DNA of 64,000 bases, taken from Bacteroidota bacterium (lineage in GTDB: Bacteria > Bacteroidota > Bacteroidia > AKYH767-A > OLB10). The stretch is from positions 102,869 through 166,868 of the forward strand of contig JADKJB010000006.1 of assembly GCA_016722525.1 (NCBI GenBank), in the 5' to 3' direction. Within the stretch, counting starts at the first letter, position 1; each line of letters begins with the position of its first letter. Positions 1-10,178 of the stretch are shown piece by piece. The notes under the pieces were generated by a model. The model did not search any database. It worked only from the letters and a program-made list of their open reading frames with translations, and was not told where the DNA came from. Both the position numbers and the translations under genes were made by a program.

Positions 1-324
1 TTAAAAGGATTTCAACCTGCTCATGGTTATTTTCTTGCAGGCTTCATTATTATTTTTAAAGGCGTTATGGTTCCCGAAAAAAAAATAAAGAGAGGCTTTA
101 CTGTTACTGAATTTACTGTTAAATTTAAAAATTCTTTATTGATGCCTGCTAAATCATTTCCTGTGGAGGGAATGTCTAAGATTGAATTTAAAGAGGATAC
201 TATTTATTTTATCTATGCAGACTCTTCTACACTAAGTGCTTCTGTGAAAAGTGCTGCAAATGGAAAAGAAATGACAAAAGAGTTGAATGAGATGGTGTTT
301 GGAGCTATTTCGAAAATAAATTAG
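1..324 (+). CDS. C-terminal part of an unrecognised protein (5' end outside window)
   Basis: The reading frame is open from the first base of the window to a TAG at 322-324, so the gene probably starts upstream. An internal ATG at 67 is a possible but less likely start. The first visible residues include a short hydrophobic run (FLAGFIIIF) that could be the end of a membrane segment. The remainder is a mixed polar sequence with beta-strand-like stretches and an alternating lysine/glutamate tail. No motif or family is recognisable. It lies outside the repeated block that begins near 571 and shares nothing visible with it. Confidence 0.45.
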   Translation, partial: LKGFQPAHGYFLAGFIIIFKGVMVPEKKIKRGFTVTEFTVKFKNSLLMPAKSFPVEGMSKIEFKEDTIYFIYADSSTLSASVKSAANGKEMTKELNEMVFGAISKIN

Positions 325-968
325 TACATATAGAGGATGACATTTTTTTTGAGTTTTAAACAAAGCATGTAGCTTTCCCTTTTTATCTTAATACTTTACA
401 AAGTTTTAAATTTAGATGCAATAGATAAGAAAATTATTTGAATTCCGAACCAAAAGTTCAATCTCATTCTGGATGTTAACTCCAGTGCAGTAGCATTCAA
501 ACAATTCTCAATTCTGGAAATCGAATAACATCGCAGTATGATTCTTCTGCTCAATACCAAATTTTGCCTCCCTCTACCCAACAATTTCCTTTCACCCGCA
601 TCTTCATTTCAAAAGCATTCAAAAGTTATGCACCTTTTTTAGTTAGCTTTAGGGCTTAAGGCCTTGCTATTGAACGAACAGAACGAAGATTTTTCGGTTC
701 ATAAGTTGCGTTTTTTTTTTTTTTACAAAATTTTCCTTTTCAACCACCTACTATTGGTGTGAAATGGCAACAACAATAAATAGTTGCTATTAAATTTTAA
801 TTTCGCTTTCCAATGCTTTTATTGCGGAAGGCAGCTGTTTAGAATTAACTGTATTCCCCGATGCAGTGAATTTTTGAGTGAAGAATAGGTGCTGTTTTAA
901 TGCAGCTTATCGGAATGTTTTATAGTACTAATATACCAGAACCAGGAAAAACTTTTAATTTAACTACC
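325..968. other. Intergenic stretch leading into repeat block A
   Basis: From 325 to about 570 the sequence is AT-rich and no convincing gene, RNA or hairpin is visible. From 571 onward it matches the region starting at 50182, so 571-968 is the non-coding leader shared by the two cargo loci. A T-run at 711-724 is longer than any in the partner copy. Both copies keep the ATG-led stretch reading MFYST(N/Y)IPEPGKTFNLTTM just before position 969, which may be an upstream open reading frame. Confidence 0.5.
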
Positions 969-1413
969 ATGGACACCCAACAACAAATTCTTTCACGCAA
1001 AGAAAAAAGGCGCATTGCTATTTTTCACAAACAGCACATTGCACCACACAGCTGTTAAAAAACAATTTTATTTTAATTTTATTTTGTTGTAGCTCTCTGC
1101 AAATTCACAGCCAGGCGGCCACCGATGCCACCTTACCATCGAAAATGGAACGGGCTTATTCTTTGTCGCACTGCCCGATTCCAATTGCACCCAAATAGAG
1201 GTGGCAATAGGAACAAAAGCAAATTTGACGGATGTGTTCAGTCACACCTTTGAGCTGGATCAATCACCCTCAGGCACTCTCACCTTTACCCGCGCCGGAC
1301 TGCTGGTGCATTTGGGCCTGGGGCCCTTACCGAGCAGCTGGTGTACAATTCAAGGTGCGCTTAAAAACCAGGCCGGTACCTGGAGTGATTGGTATGAGTT
1401 TATATCCAATTAA
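969..1413 (+). pseudogene. Small secreted protein of the cargo locus, copy A (frameshifted)
   Basis: This is the copy A counterpart of the gene at 50586-51037. A hydrophobic signal-peptide-like segment (ILILFCC) is followed by SQAATDAT and then a beta-rich mature part that ends in GTWSDWYEFISN. The frame is broken several times relative to copy B: near 1005, near 1050-1065, near 1130 where TTACCATCG replaces TTTACCATCG, and near 1325-1350. The longest open piece is 1201-1413. The function is unknown; the size and signal peptide suggest a periplasmic or exported protein expressed with the giant protein that starts 87 bases downstream. Whether the breaks are real decay or consensus errors cannot be settled from sequence alone. 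Confidence 0.5.
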
Positions 1414-1499
1414 CCGATGGGCGAATAGCTGCTTATATACAACCTCTAGCAGAAAATAAATGCAAACAACCATTACTCCCCAATAAAAAATTAATCCTC

Positions 1500-2903
1500 A
1501 TGCCAACAAAATATATACTCACCACTTTACTACTGGTACTGAGTAGCGTAACCACTTTATTATCAGCATCTTATATCTGGACCGGCACTAGCAGCACGAA
1601 TTGGAATACAGCTGGGAATTGGTCCAGTGGGGATTGTTCCTGGGTAGCCGATTATGTAACGCTCAACAGCAATGCGCCCAACAATTTGGTGCTCGATCAA
1701 AACTCCCGACGGTAGCTAATTTCACCATCAATGGCGACACCTGGATTTAGGAACCTATACATTAACCACAACCGGTGTGACCTATTTTAATGGAGGATTG
1801 GTAAGCAAGGAAACTTGAATATTTCGGGCTCTATATGCCATTTTGGTTTGGTGCTACTGATAATGCCCACGGATTGAAGCCAACTGCGGCTATTTACTAT
1901 GAACGGTGGAGTGTTTTAAAGCCGGTGGTACTGGTTAGCTCAGAATACCAGCACTACCGGAACAGGAATTAATACTTTGAGGACAGCTTGGCGGTTACCC
2001 ATTCAGGCGTTTTTATTTTACGATGGGCTCTTCTACCAACGATTTTTTAATGGGCTATGACCATCACCAACCATGCTAGCAAAGGGTGTATCATGGCTAT
2101 TGGCGACACCTCATTTTATAATGCCGGCGTTACCTAAAGCAGTACCGGTAATGGTGGTGTGGCATTTGGCAATGGCGGGGTGTATCGGTTTTGGCCAGTG
2201 GCAAAACCATCAGCATTGGATCAGGGGCTTTGGAGCGGATTATTTAACATTAAAAGGCTAAAACAACTCGGAACTACGGCCCAAACACTCACCCTCACAG
2301 GCACGGCGATAGTGAATCTGGTGAGGTGCAGATTTAATGGCAACCTGACTCTGAGCGCAGGGGGCTTTTTACTAAAGATGACGTTTTTAACAGTGCTACC
2401 ACTTTACAAAAGCAGGAACAGCAAATTGCCATAGCGATGGCAACAATACTTATAACGGGCGACAAACTTTGCCAACAACGGCTCCTCAGGTCGACTTAGA
2501 TTAAGTGCCACCGAAGCCGATGTGTACAGCGACCATGTATCGTTTAACTCCACCGGCCAGGATGTGCGGGTTTTTACACGAGGAAATAACTATTTTACAA
2601 GAACGTAACTATCAACAGCAACAAGTGGTGTTTAACACCTCCACCGGCAAGGTGACTTTACAGCGAGCGACACGGCCCAATCCTTAAGCAGGAGTTATAA
2701 CTACGCGTTTAAAACTGGCTAATAACAAAAGCGCCAACCAGGTAACAGCCAATACGACCCTGAAGTGTGGATGATACTGTTTTGTGAGTGGAAATTTGAT
2801 CACAACAGCCTCAAACTTACTGACCATGAAAGCTGGTTCAAAAGAGTGGTGCAAACAGTAGCAGTTTTGTGGTGGACCGGTGAAGAAAAGGGGCACTGCC
2901 TTC
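1500..2903 (+). pseudogene. Copy A giant protein, N-terminal segment
   Basis: This segment holds the signal peptide and the asparagine/glycine/threonine-rich beta-solenoid region that is nearly identical to copy B. The first break is at about 1705, where a CTCCCGACGG stretch replaces CCGAACGG of copy B. Losses follow near 1742 and 1803, and many more follow to 2900. Stop codons then appear in all three frames. Substitutions relative to copy B are present as well as indels. Confidence 0.55.
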
Positions 2904-5775
2904 GCGTATCCAGTTGGAAGAAATACCAGCTACCGACCCATCGAAATCAGCGCCCCTTCAACACCACCAGTGAATTTACGGGTGAATATGTGGAAGATTC
3001 GGTATCAGTAAATACATCAATCAAAGAAAGCACCTTAGGTTATTTGAACCGCAACAATTACTGGAAACTCAACCGCCAGTTAGGGACTTCACAAGTGTAC
3101 AGTTACACTTTCTTGGGATACCCATAGTCTGGTTGACACCCTTTGAAAGTGGCTTCTTGGAATGGAACCCAGTGGAAGGATTTAGGAAAAGCATTTTAAT
3201 TGAAATAGAATCATCGGAAGTATTCAATCAACAAGTTGCAGCTCAAGTTCTTTGGAGTTTTCACTCGGTTATTGGAATATTAAATGCCATCTCCAGTGCA
3301 CTAAATTGTACCGATGTTCAGAATGAATCTGATCTGAGATATTGTCTTACGTTTACCCATCTGGGTCTGTTCAAGTAACTGCTAATATTTTCGTTAACAG
3401 TTTTGATGTGGATGGACTATTAAATCAGCTGCCATTTCAATCAGGTGGACGTAACTTTAGAAGGAAAAAACGGTCTCACTTCCTAAATGGTGGAACCGTA
3501 TTGTCCGATAATTTCCACCAACCATAAATCCGAGTTTACCAATTTGAGAAACGATAACAAAAAGTATTTTATTTGCTATACAACCAGGTGCAGTAGTACA
3601 AAACTTGCATAAGAGGGACAGCTGTAATTTTCAAAGATTACAATCAGGAGATTTACTATGTGGAGAGTATTTTTATTGAAAATGAAGTTGGTAAGTACAA
3701 TTATACGAAATTGCGAGATAGCCTGCTTCAGTTACGCGGAGTGTGGAAAAATTTACCAAAAAACTACCATTGGCTTTGCTACATTCACAAGTGAAAGGAG
3801 AATGTCAATTGGAATAGGCTATGGCATTTTGGACTCAAGGTCCCTCCCAATCTTCCGGCTCAAAAAATGATGTTCCAATATTTTGATTGATGATTGCAAA
3901 GCAGCAATTGATAGCCAAGGCTATGTGGTGGATTGGACGATCAACAAATGTTCGTTCAGTCAGTTTTTCATAGCAGAAGAAATTAGTGTGCACAATCGCA
4001 ATGATTTTCGAATGTGGGATGATGATGATAACTACGACTATTTTTATTATTTACCCAAAACCCCAACAATACTTGTACACAGCCTCTCCTAACTTTTTAC
4101 GGTTATAAAAATAATAGTACGGCATGTACCACTATTACTACCCCCGCAAATACTCCCGGATACACGTTTGGCTGGCTCAATTTCCCTGACATACCTATGT
4201 ATGATGTGGGGTGCAACCACGATAGTATCAATTCTCTTCAATAAAAAGAACACCGATTGAAGAAAGCGGAAATAGCCATATGAATCTGACTTTTCCTAAT
4301 AGAGACGTAAGTAAAGGAAGGCTTTACTACAAATGGATTTCAAATTTTAAATAATACATTTTGCAACCAAACAGTACAGTTTAGTCAATTGTTAGTTGTA
4401 AATAATTTAGGAGGTTATGCAAAAATTGCGACAATGCTATTGATGCTTGTGTATGGGAGGGTGACGCTTATATGGAAAGTCAGGAAATGCCTTTGAGTAC
4501 CAAACGGAGTTCCGTTAAGTTCCGTCAACAACCCCTATACCTTGTGAGTTAGTAATTGAATTAAACGATGGAACAGCTCCTTTGCCCCACCACCACCACC
4601 TTATCTCCGTATTCCAATACCCCGGTTTATTCAACATGTGGAATTGAATACCGACTTCAATATACAGCAATTACTCCAGGCACTTTAGGTAGTCAGATAC
4701 TTAACAGCATTATAAGACCCAATCCCAATAAAGATCCATTTACTACTCCAGTAAACGCAAATGTAATTTCAGATGACAACTATTTTATGATGAGAAATAT
4801 TTACAGATCAAACCAGTACCATTATTGCGAGATATGACAAGCCGGGCCTTTACGGCATTGATGTATTAGCATTTGACGCTGTACCCAACAACAATATTTA
4901 TGATTTCAAAGCCTCTCCCGGAGTCATATTCAAATTATTGTAAATGGAGCAGTTGATAAAACCTTATACTTTAACATAAAAGACAACTACCTGCAGGATA
5001 ATGGACCCACAGAGTAAAAAACAAGCCTAGTTTAATGAATTAATAAAATGGGAAGAAGATATAGCCGATGGTGGTACCGGCTGGGAATATGTACAGGTGG
5101 ATTTAACGGGTAATGGATTAGATGCAAGCGCAACTCCTATATTATCGACAATTAAAACAGATGGCAATAAAAATATTTTAGAATTTAGTATTTTTATGGA
5201 AGCCGGAATTTCAACAAATGATGTTGCGGGAGTATTAGTATTTGTTGATGATGTTTATATCCCAAAAACAGGAAGTGCTACCGGCGATAATTTAATTAAA
5301 GATTGGCGGCGGCGGTTGCAAAACCGAAGCACTTTGTGAGCAGTGCTATTGGATGCCACGAGTGCAAACTGTAATCGTAGGAACGGATGTATCAACAAGT
5401 ATATCAACAAGTATATCAATAAATGATGTGAGCAGAAATCAGGAAGTAGGGCACTTTATTTGAAAGTTCCCTATTGCGAGACTATTACTACCCACTACCT
5501 ATACCAATTCGGCTAAAGTGGTAGCTTCAATTGGAACCAATATTGATTTTACGGATTTGTTAAGTTGTAATGATTATGTTGTTGACGTTGAACTGGATCA
5601 ATCAGACATAGATATGTGCAAGTACAATATTAACACAGTGATCAAGTTATTCATATAAATTCAGATCTGAAATTACAGGAAAACATTAGAATTTATAGGC
5701 TGTTTAGTAGTAGTTGAATCGGATGCAGAATTCTCCTGTTGCAATTAACATCCAAAAGCACCGGCAACCTTATTG
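2904..5775 (+). pseudogene. Copy A giant protein, diverged middle segment
   Basis: Short alternating open pieces (for example 3883-4092, 4568-4837, 5097-5339) resemble the middle of the copy B protein in order and motif but not closely in sequence. The piece at 5097-5339 carries the VFVDDVYIPKTG motif, which corresponds to VWVDDVYLKK in copy B near 55420. It sits in a beta-sandwich-like stretch that could be a carbohydrate-binding-type fold; that is inference. A 12-base unit reading ATCAACAAGTAT is repeated in tandem around 5391-5420. Confidence 0.45.
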
Positions 5776-7283
5776 TTAAACCTTTAGGTGCCAAACCCAC
5801 TCTTTGGATGTAATGATATGTGGCAAGGAATTAAAAACAATAATGGTAATGTTACCATTAATACTGCTGGTGGAGCCACCATTTTTGAAGATGCAATTGA
5901 AGCTATTGAAAGTACTGCCGGCGATGTGAATATCCGATATGCGAAATTTAAAGAGAATCACATTGGTCTTCAGTTTATCAATTACAATCAATCACCAGAT
6001 AACAATGCAACTGAATTAGGTTTGCTAGGAATTGAATTAAGTTGGCCTGATATGTTCTATCAAGAGCTCCATTTGAAGGCAGCAATCATGGCAAATATTG
6101 ATTTGGTAGATGGTTAATGTAAGCATCGGAGGGTTTGGTGTTACTCCCGCTACTCACAACATATCAAAACAAATTTGCTGATGCTATTATGGAATCCGAT
6201 CTCGAAGCAGTACCGCCAAAATATTCAACAACAAGTTCACTAATATTGGAATCAAAAGTGATCTGCAGATTATGTGAAGGAGCCATTTTTGTTCCACAGA
6301 TGGTTAAGCAACCTCACCATTGGTGGATTGCTATCAGGACAAAATTTCAAACCCATTCTTCGAAACTATTTCAAAAACAGTAATGTTGGGAATAATGACC
6401 AAAAGGGGGTAAAATACGATTTTGGTACAAGGGAAATCACTTCGATAAAATTGGAAAAGGATTTATTGCTCATGATGCATCATCATCACCAATTACCATC
6501 AACGAAAATAATAGTTTTATAGTGTAGACAATGGAATTATAGCCCGCGAAATAACAGGAATTGTGACAATAGAGGGTAACTTGTTTAATCCTGCTTCACT
6601 TAGTACAACAGACGAATTTCTATTACAGCAGCACTGCTGTCACCTTCAAATTACAATGATTATGCAACACAACAACCAAGTAATTGTTTCCAGGCAATAT
6701 CATCCAGGATTGGGATTGGCGTTCATTCCCTCAATATTCCCAACATCAGCATAGGCGCCGATGTGAACAGCAGTATCGGAAATACTATTCATTTACCAGT
6801 GAAAAAGGTTCTATCACTGTGGCATTTTGGATTGAAAGCTGCCCATCTGCAAATATTCAGGGTAATGAATCACAAACTTTCAGGAGGATTTTCATTGGAG
6901 GGAATTACAGTTACTGAATCGGCTGATGCACTTATAAACATGAATACTATTACTTCACAGCTGATGTACCCATTCATGTTTTAGGAAATTGTAGATACCG
7001 AACTTCATTGTAATTACATAGATAATCAGACAGAACCAGGTGTAGGTGTGGTTTGGACAATGCTGTTACCCGATCAGGAATTAAACCTTCTCTCGCCCCT
7101 CCTAATGGTGAAACGTGGGACAATGAATGGCACGGTTATACAGAGTAATTATGGTGTTACAGGTTTGTCCAATCAACAATTTAAATGGTATTTGATGATT
7201 CACAACCATTTTGATCCCAACCGGATCCTACAACAATATCAGCTGATGCATTAACTAGTCCTGATCATTTTGGATGTGCAACA
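5776..7283 (+). pseudogene. Copy A giant protein, second beta-helix segment
   Basis: Open pieces at 5788-6117, 6135-6522 and 6763-6984 read as right-handed beta-helix-type sequence. It is rich in N, G, V and I with regularly spaced short strands, including FGCNDMWQGI, EDAIEAIES and NIRYAKFKEN. The equivalent copy B stretch is 56040-56330 (FGCETMWGGI, EDAIVAIES). The match in motif order shows that the two giant genes are homologous along their length and not only in the shared 5' repeat. Confidence 0.5.
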
Positions 7284-8066
7284 TTGATCGCCAACGATGA
7301 TCCTGACAGAGATGTCAGATATGGAGCACTGGTTCTTGACACGCTCACTTTTGAGGACTATTCATCAGAATTCATTTATAAAGGTAAAGAACAGTTGTAT
7401 GCACTTATAAAAAGCGATACCAGCATTCTTATCCGGAATACAGCCAATGATTCTGTTTTTACACGTTTTTACAATGAAACAATGATAACAAACATTGCCT
7501 TATTTGACAGGGTAGATTCTTTGATACTTGCAGGAAGTTTTAGACCCTGCCAGCGATTTAAATTCATCTATTACAGATACTAATTTAATTGAAACTAATA
7601 GAAAACGGTAAATGACATTCTAATCAATAAAGTTTTAATGGATGTGGACTTATCAGCAACCGATTCAACTACTTTAGAAGAAATTGCCTTGCAAAACCCA
7701 TTAACAGGCGGCAAAGCTGTATATCAAGCCATGCCATTTTGTTTTGGAAGTGCATTATTTTAATGAGGCACTCAGACTGGCACACCAGTTGAATGAAACT
7801 ACGAATACTGTCAAGACTAATCTACTCGCATCATTTGAATTGATACCAAATCCGGCAAATGAAAATTGCATGGTGAAGTTCAATGAATTCAATCAAAAAT
7901 TTGTATTACAAGTAAGGCAAGCTACCGGGCAGCTTGTATTTTCAGCTGAATTACTACCTCATACGCAGTCTAAATTACTTGATACAAGTACCATGGACCA
8001 GGAGTTTATTTTGTTTTGTGAATGATGAAGCTATTTCAGAAATTAAAATTAGTTGTAGTAAGATGA
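7284..8066 (+). pseudogene. Copy A giant protein, C-terminal segment with T9SS sorting module
   Basis: Open pieces at 7284-7583 and 7744-8025 cover an aspartate- and serine-rich helical region followed by the sorting module. The module shows an IPNP start near 7850, the pattern LQVRQATGQLVFS, a GVYFV-type strand near 8005 and the terminal basic strand KKLVVVR at about 8045-8063. One base appears to be missing at about 8020. Such modules direct proteins through T9SS to the cell surface in Bacteroidota. The TGA overlaps the ATG of the propeller gene by two bases (ATGA), which suggests translational coupling. Confidence 0.6.
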
Positions 8067-9599
8067 AAAATTTAAAAATATTACTGTGTAGAACTATTTT
8101 ATTTTTAGTGTTAAGTTCCTGTTCAGCTTTATCGCAGAACAGGAACTTAATATGGTGTTTTGGGGACTCTGCAGGAATAGATTTCACGAACCTGCAAAAT
8201 CCAATTCCAATCACCACTGGTATGGATGCACGAGGCAGTTGTACTTCGATTGCAGATTCATTTGGAATTTACAATTTTACGCAAGTACAAGTGATCCACT
8301 ATTGTTAATTCTGATGAATTAGTATATGTTCGAATGCTTTAAATCAAGTCATGATAAATGGTGATTCAATTGTAGGTCTGAATTGGTATCAGGAATTAAC
8401 CATCACTCAAGATCCTGCCAATTCGAATCTTTATTATTTATTTTCTATTGGTGTAACCGATAGTTATGGTTTGTATTATTCAGTTGTTGATATGAGTCTA
8501 AATGGTGGCTTGGGAGGGGTTATGCAAAAAAATGTGCAGTTGGAGAATTTTAAAGTTGTTGATTGTCTTAAAGCCATCAAGCATGGAAACGGTAGAGATT
8601 GGTGGATTATAATCAGAAATGCATTAAATTTCAGTAATGAACATTATGTTTATTTAATATCTCCTACAGGAATTTCCACTTCATTTACCCAATCAGTAGG
8701 TAGTGTAAATCATACTAATTCTGGTCGCTATAGTTTCTCAGCAGATGGTTCTAAACTCGCATTTATTAATTTGATAGGCCTCATGGAAATATACGACTTT
8801 GATCGTTGCACAGGAATAATCAGTAATTCTATAACTATTCATCCTGAACCTATTTCTGCTCCGTATGGTCGGTTTTGGAGTTGCGAGTTTTCTCCTAATG
8901 GGCGATTTTTGTATGTTGCTACTAATAATAATAGTGCCACTAAAGATTTATATCAGTATGATTTATTATCACCAAATCCTGTAACCTCACGAATTTCACT
9001 TACTTCAAATTCAAATTATTTAATTGGATATGGATTTTTAAACGGGGCCTGATGACAAAATTTATTTTTCAACAGCTTATCAGTGTGATGCATTCCCATA
9101 TTGCTATCCATATCCCGATAGTGTTTACAATCAAATAAACATGAACCTCAGTGTAATTAATTCACCCGATAGTTTAGGTTTGGCATGTAATTACACGCCT
9201 TATAGTTTTTATTTGGGAGGGAAGCGCACTTATTATGGCCTTCCTAACAACCCTGATTATGATATGCCAGCCCTCGCCGGCAGCCCATGTGACTCACTGG
9301 TAAGCATAAACGAGCCTACAAGCATAGGCACTAACGCTAACCTACACGTGTATTACGCACCCGACTGGGAGAAGGCCTTTATAAATGCCAATAATTTAAA
9401 AGGAAAAAATTACCGGTTACGAATGGTAGATGTATTAGGAAAAGAAGTGTACGCTGAAAGTGGTGTTTTAAATTCACCATACTTTACCAGGAATTTAAAT
9501 TGTGCTTCGTTTTCGAGTAGGATTTTTTGTTTTATTTGAGCGAGTGAGCGGTTGGTGAGAAAATGCAGATGGAGTGATGCAGAAGTTTGTGAAGAATAA
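8063..9599 (+). pseudogene. Secreted propeller-like T9SS protein, paralogue 1 (frameshifted)
   Basis: This is the first of four paralogues in the window (others at 58471, 60246 and 62011). A signal peptide (ILFLVLSSCSALSQ) is followed by the family hallmark WCFGDSAGIDF, then NGDSIVGLNWYQE, the strongly conserved HGNGRDWWI, SFSADGSKLAF, FDRCTG, FSPNGRFLYVA, and finally FYLGGKRTYYGLPNNPDYDMPA. The C-terminus is a short sorting module (RMVDVLGKEVYAE). The repeated S-x-x-G-x-x-(L/I)-x-(F/Y) strands are typical of WD40/YVTN-like beta-propellers. Frame breaks lie near 8270, 9045 and 9520. The largest open piece is 8351-9052. The likely role is an exported surface or binding protein; the ligand is unknown. 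Confidence 0.65.
8111..8150. repeat. Perfect 14-bp inverted repeat inside a signal-peptide coding region
   Basis: The arm TTAAGTTCCTGTTC at 8111-8124 is the exact reverse complement of GAACAGGAACTTAA at 8137-8150, with a 12-base loop. It covers the end of the signal peptide and the start of the mature protein of paralogue 1. The other three paralogues have no such palindrome at the equivalent site. Confidence 0.85.
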
Positions 9600-9688
9600 A
9601 TATTCATCAACTGTATTATTGGCTAAGAAGTTTCTGAAGAAATATATTTATTTTTTAAAATAAATAATTCATAAGGTGATTGTGGAGT

Positions 9689-9850
9689 TCACAACGTTTG
9701 TGTCTCCCACTGAATAATTGTTGCTCACTTCTTTCATTAATGAAAAGTACAACTCCATCAATGAAGCAGACACCTTTCACTCCCACAAACTGCAATATAA
9801 TTTGTAACGCCAAGACATGACCTGGGGAGGGGACAGTGAACAGTTTTTCC
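9689..9850. repeat. Block-end repeat unit (copy in block A)
   Basis: The unit begins with TTTGTGTCTCCCACTGAA. It continues with TTTCATTAATGAAA, CAACTCCATCA, AAGCAGACA and TTTCACTCCCACAAAC. The same ordered words occur in the two units at 63584-63725 and 63771-63925. Word spacing varies by a few bases. Confidence 0.7.
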
Positions 9851-9886
9851 TGACAATGCCGCCAGCAAGGTCTATGATTGGTTCTC

Positions 9887-9963
9887 AATTTTAAGAAGGT
9901 GTTTATCTAGTGGTGCTTCAAACTGATGCGGAAAGACTGGTGAAGAAGTTTGTGATGGAATAA
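9887..9963 (+). pseudogene. Remnant C-terminal tail of a propeller-type T9SS gene
   Basis: The stretch encodes GVYLVVLQTDAERLVKKFVME followed by TAA, preceded by a broken NFKK. It is nearly identical to the last residues of paralogue 4 (GVYLVVLQTDVERLVKKFVVE at 63464-63532) and similar to paralogue 3 at 61688-61757. Nothing upstream of 9887 belongs to such a gene, because a repeat unit sits there instead. The stretch is therefore a fossil of a deleted or recombined paralogue. Confidence 0.8.
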
Positions 9964-10178
9964 AAAGTAACTAATTCATCAAAGTGGAAATGGATGTTAA
10001 GATACAATGCTTTGTGTCTCTCGTTGAAAATAAAATTGAAGTCAGGACACAATGCCTTGTTTCTCTTGTAGTATAAACTTTTCCGACTTATAGTATTCAG
10101 GAAATAATTCATCAAGCTGCTACGGGTAAAAATTTTAAAAAGAGGAACAAGGTAGTTACGAAAAATCAGATGTAAGGT

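Larger units (their letters stand above)
571..2903. repeat. Long direct repeat, copy A (partner 50182-52553)
   Basis: The stretch aligns collinearly, base by base over long runs, with 50182-52553. It begins at the shared CTCTACCCA and ends at the shared GCCTTC near 2903. It covers the non-coding leader, the small secreted protein and about the first 470 codons of the giant protein. Copy A is 39 bases shorter overall because it carries many one- and two-base deletions, with some insertions. Beyond 2903 the two loci are only distantly similar. Confidence 0.9.
1500..8066 (+). pseudogene. Giant T9SS-exported beta-helix-type protein, copy A (heavily frameshifted)
   Basis: This is a locus of about 6.6 kb that would encode roughly 2,190 residues if frames were restored. 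An N-terminal signal peptide (MPTKYILTTLLLVLSSV) is followed by the WTGTSSTNWNTAGNWS motif that is common at the start of Bacteroidota surface proteins. Next come beta-solenoid-like repeats, a middle region with a VFVDDVYIPK motif, a second beta-helix stretch (FGCNDMWQGI, EDAIEAIES), and a helical region. The end is a T9SS type A-like sorting module: IPNPANENCMV, then GVYFV, then a basic KKLVVVR tail whose TGA at 8064-8066 overlaps the next gene's ATG. Frames break on average every 100-200 bases, so no intact product can be read. It is paralogous to 51130-58422. Confidence 0.65.
9600..10178. other. Repeat-containing intergenic tail of block A
   Basis: No complete gene is present. The stretch contains a repeat unit (9689-9850), the C-terminal remnant of a propeller gene (9887-9963), and a partial repeat with the motif ACAATGCTTTGTGTCTCTC near 9998-10090. 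The order remnant tail, then AAGTAACTAATTCATCAAAGTG, then TTGTGTC matches the end of block B at 63510-63590. Confidence 0.6.

Noticed and set aside
396..584. Open frame on the minus strand upstream of block A
   Set aside because: No start context, no recognisable protein pattern, and it runs across the boundary of the repeat; random open frame in AT-rich DNA.
571..2903. Long repeat considered as an insertion sequence or transposon
   Set aside because: No transposase, no terminal inverted repeats and no target duplication visible; content is secreted-protein coding sequence.
5391..5420. 12-base tandem repeat as a phase-variation switch
   Set aside because: Only about 2.5 units, unit length divisible by three so slippage would not shift the frame, and it lies in a region already full of frame breaks.
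9655..9888. Minus-strand open frame of 77 codons with several Cys and His residues
   Set aside because: It lies entirely on a non-coding repeat unit whose other copies at 63584-63925 do not keep the frame.
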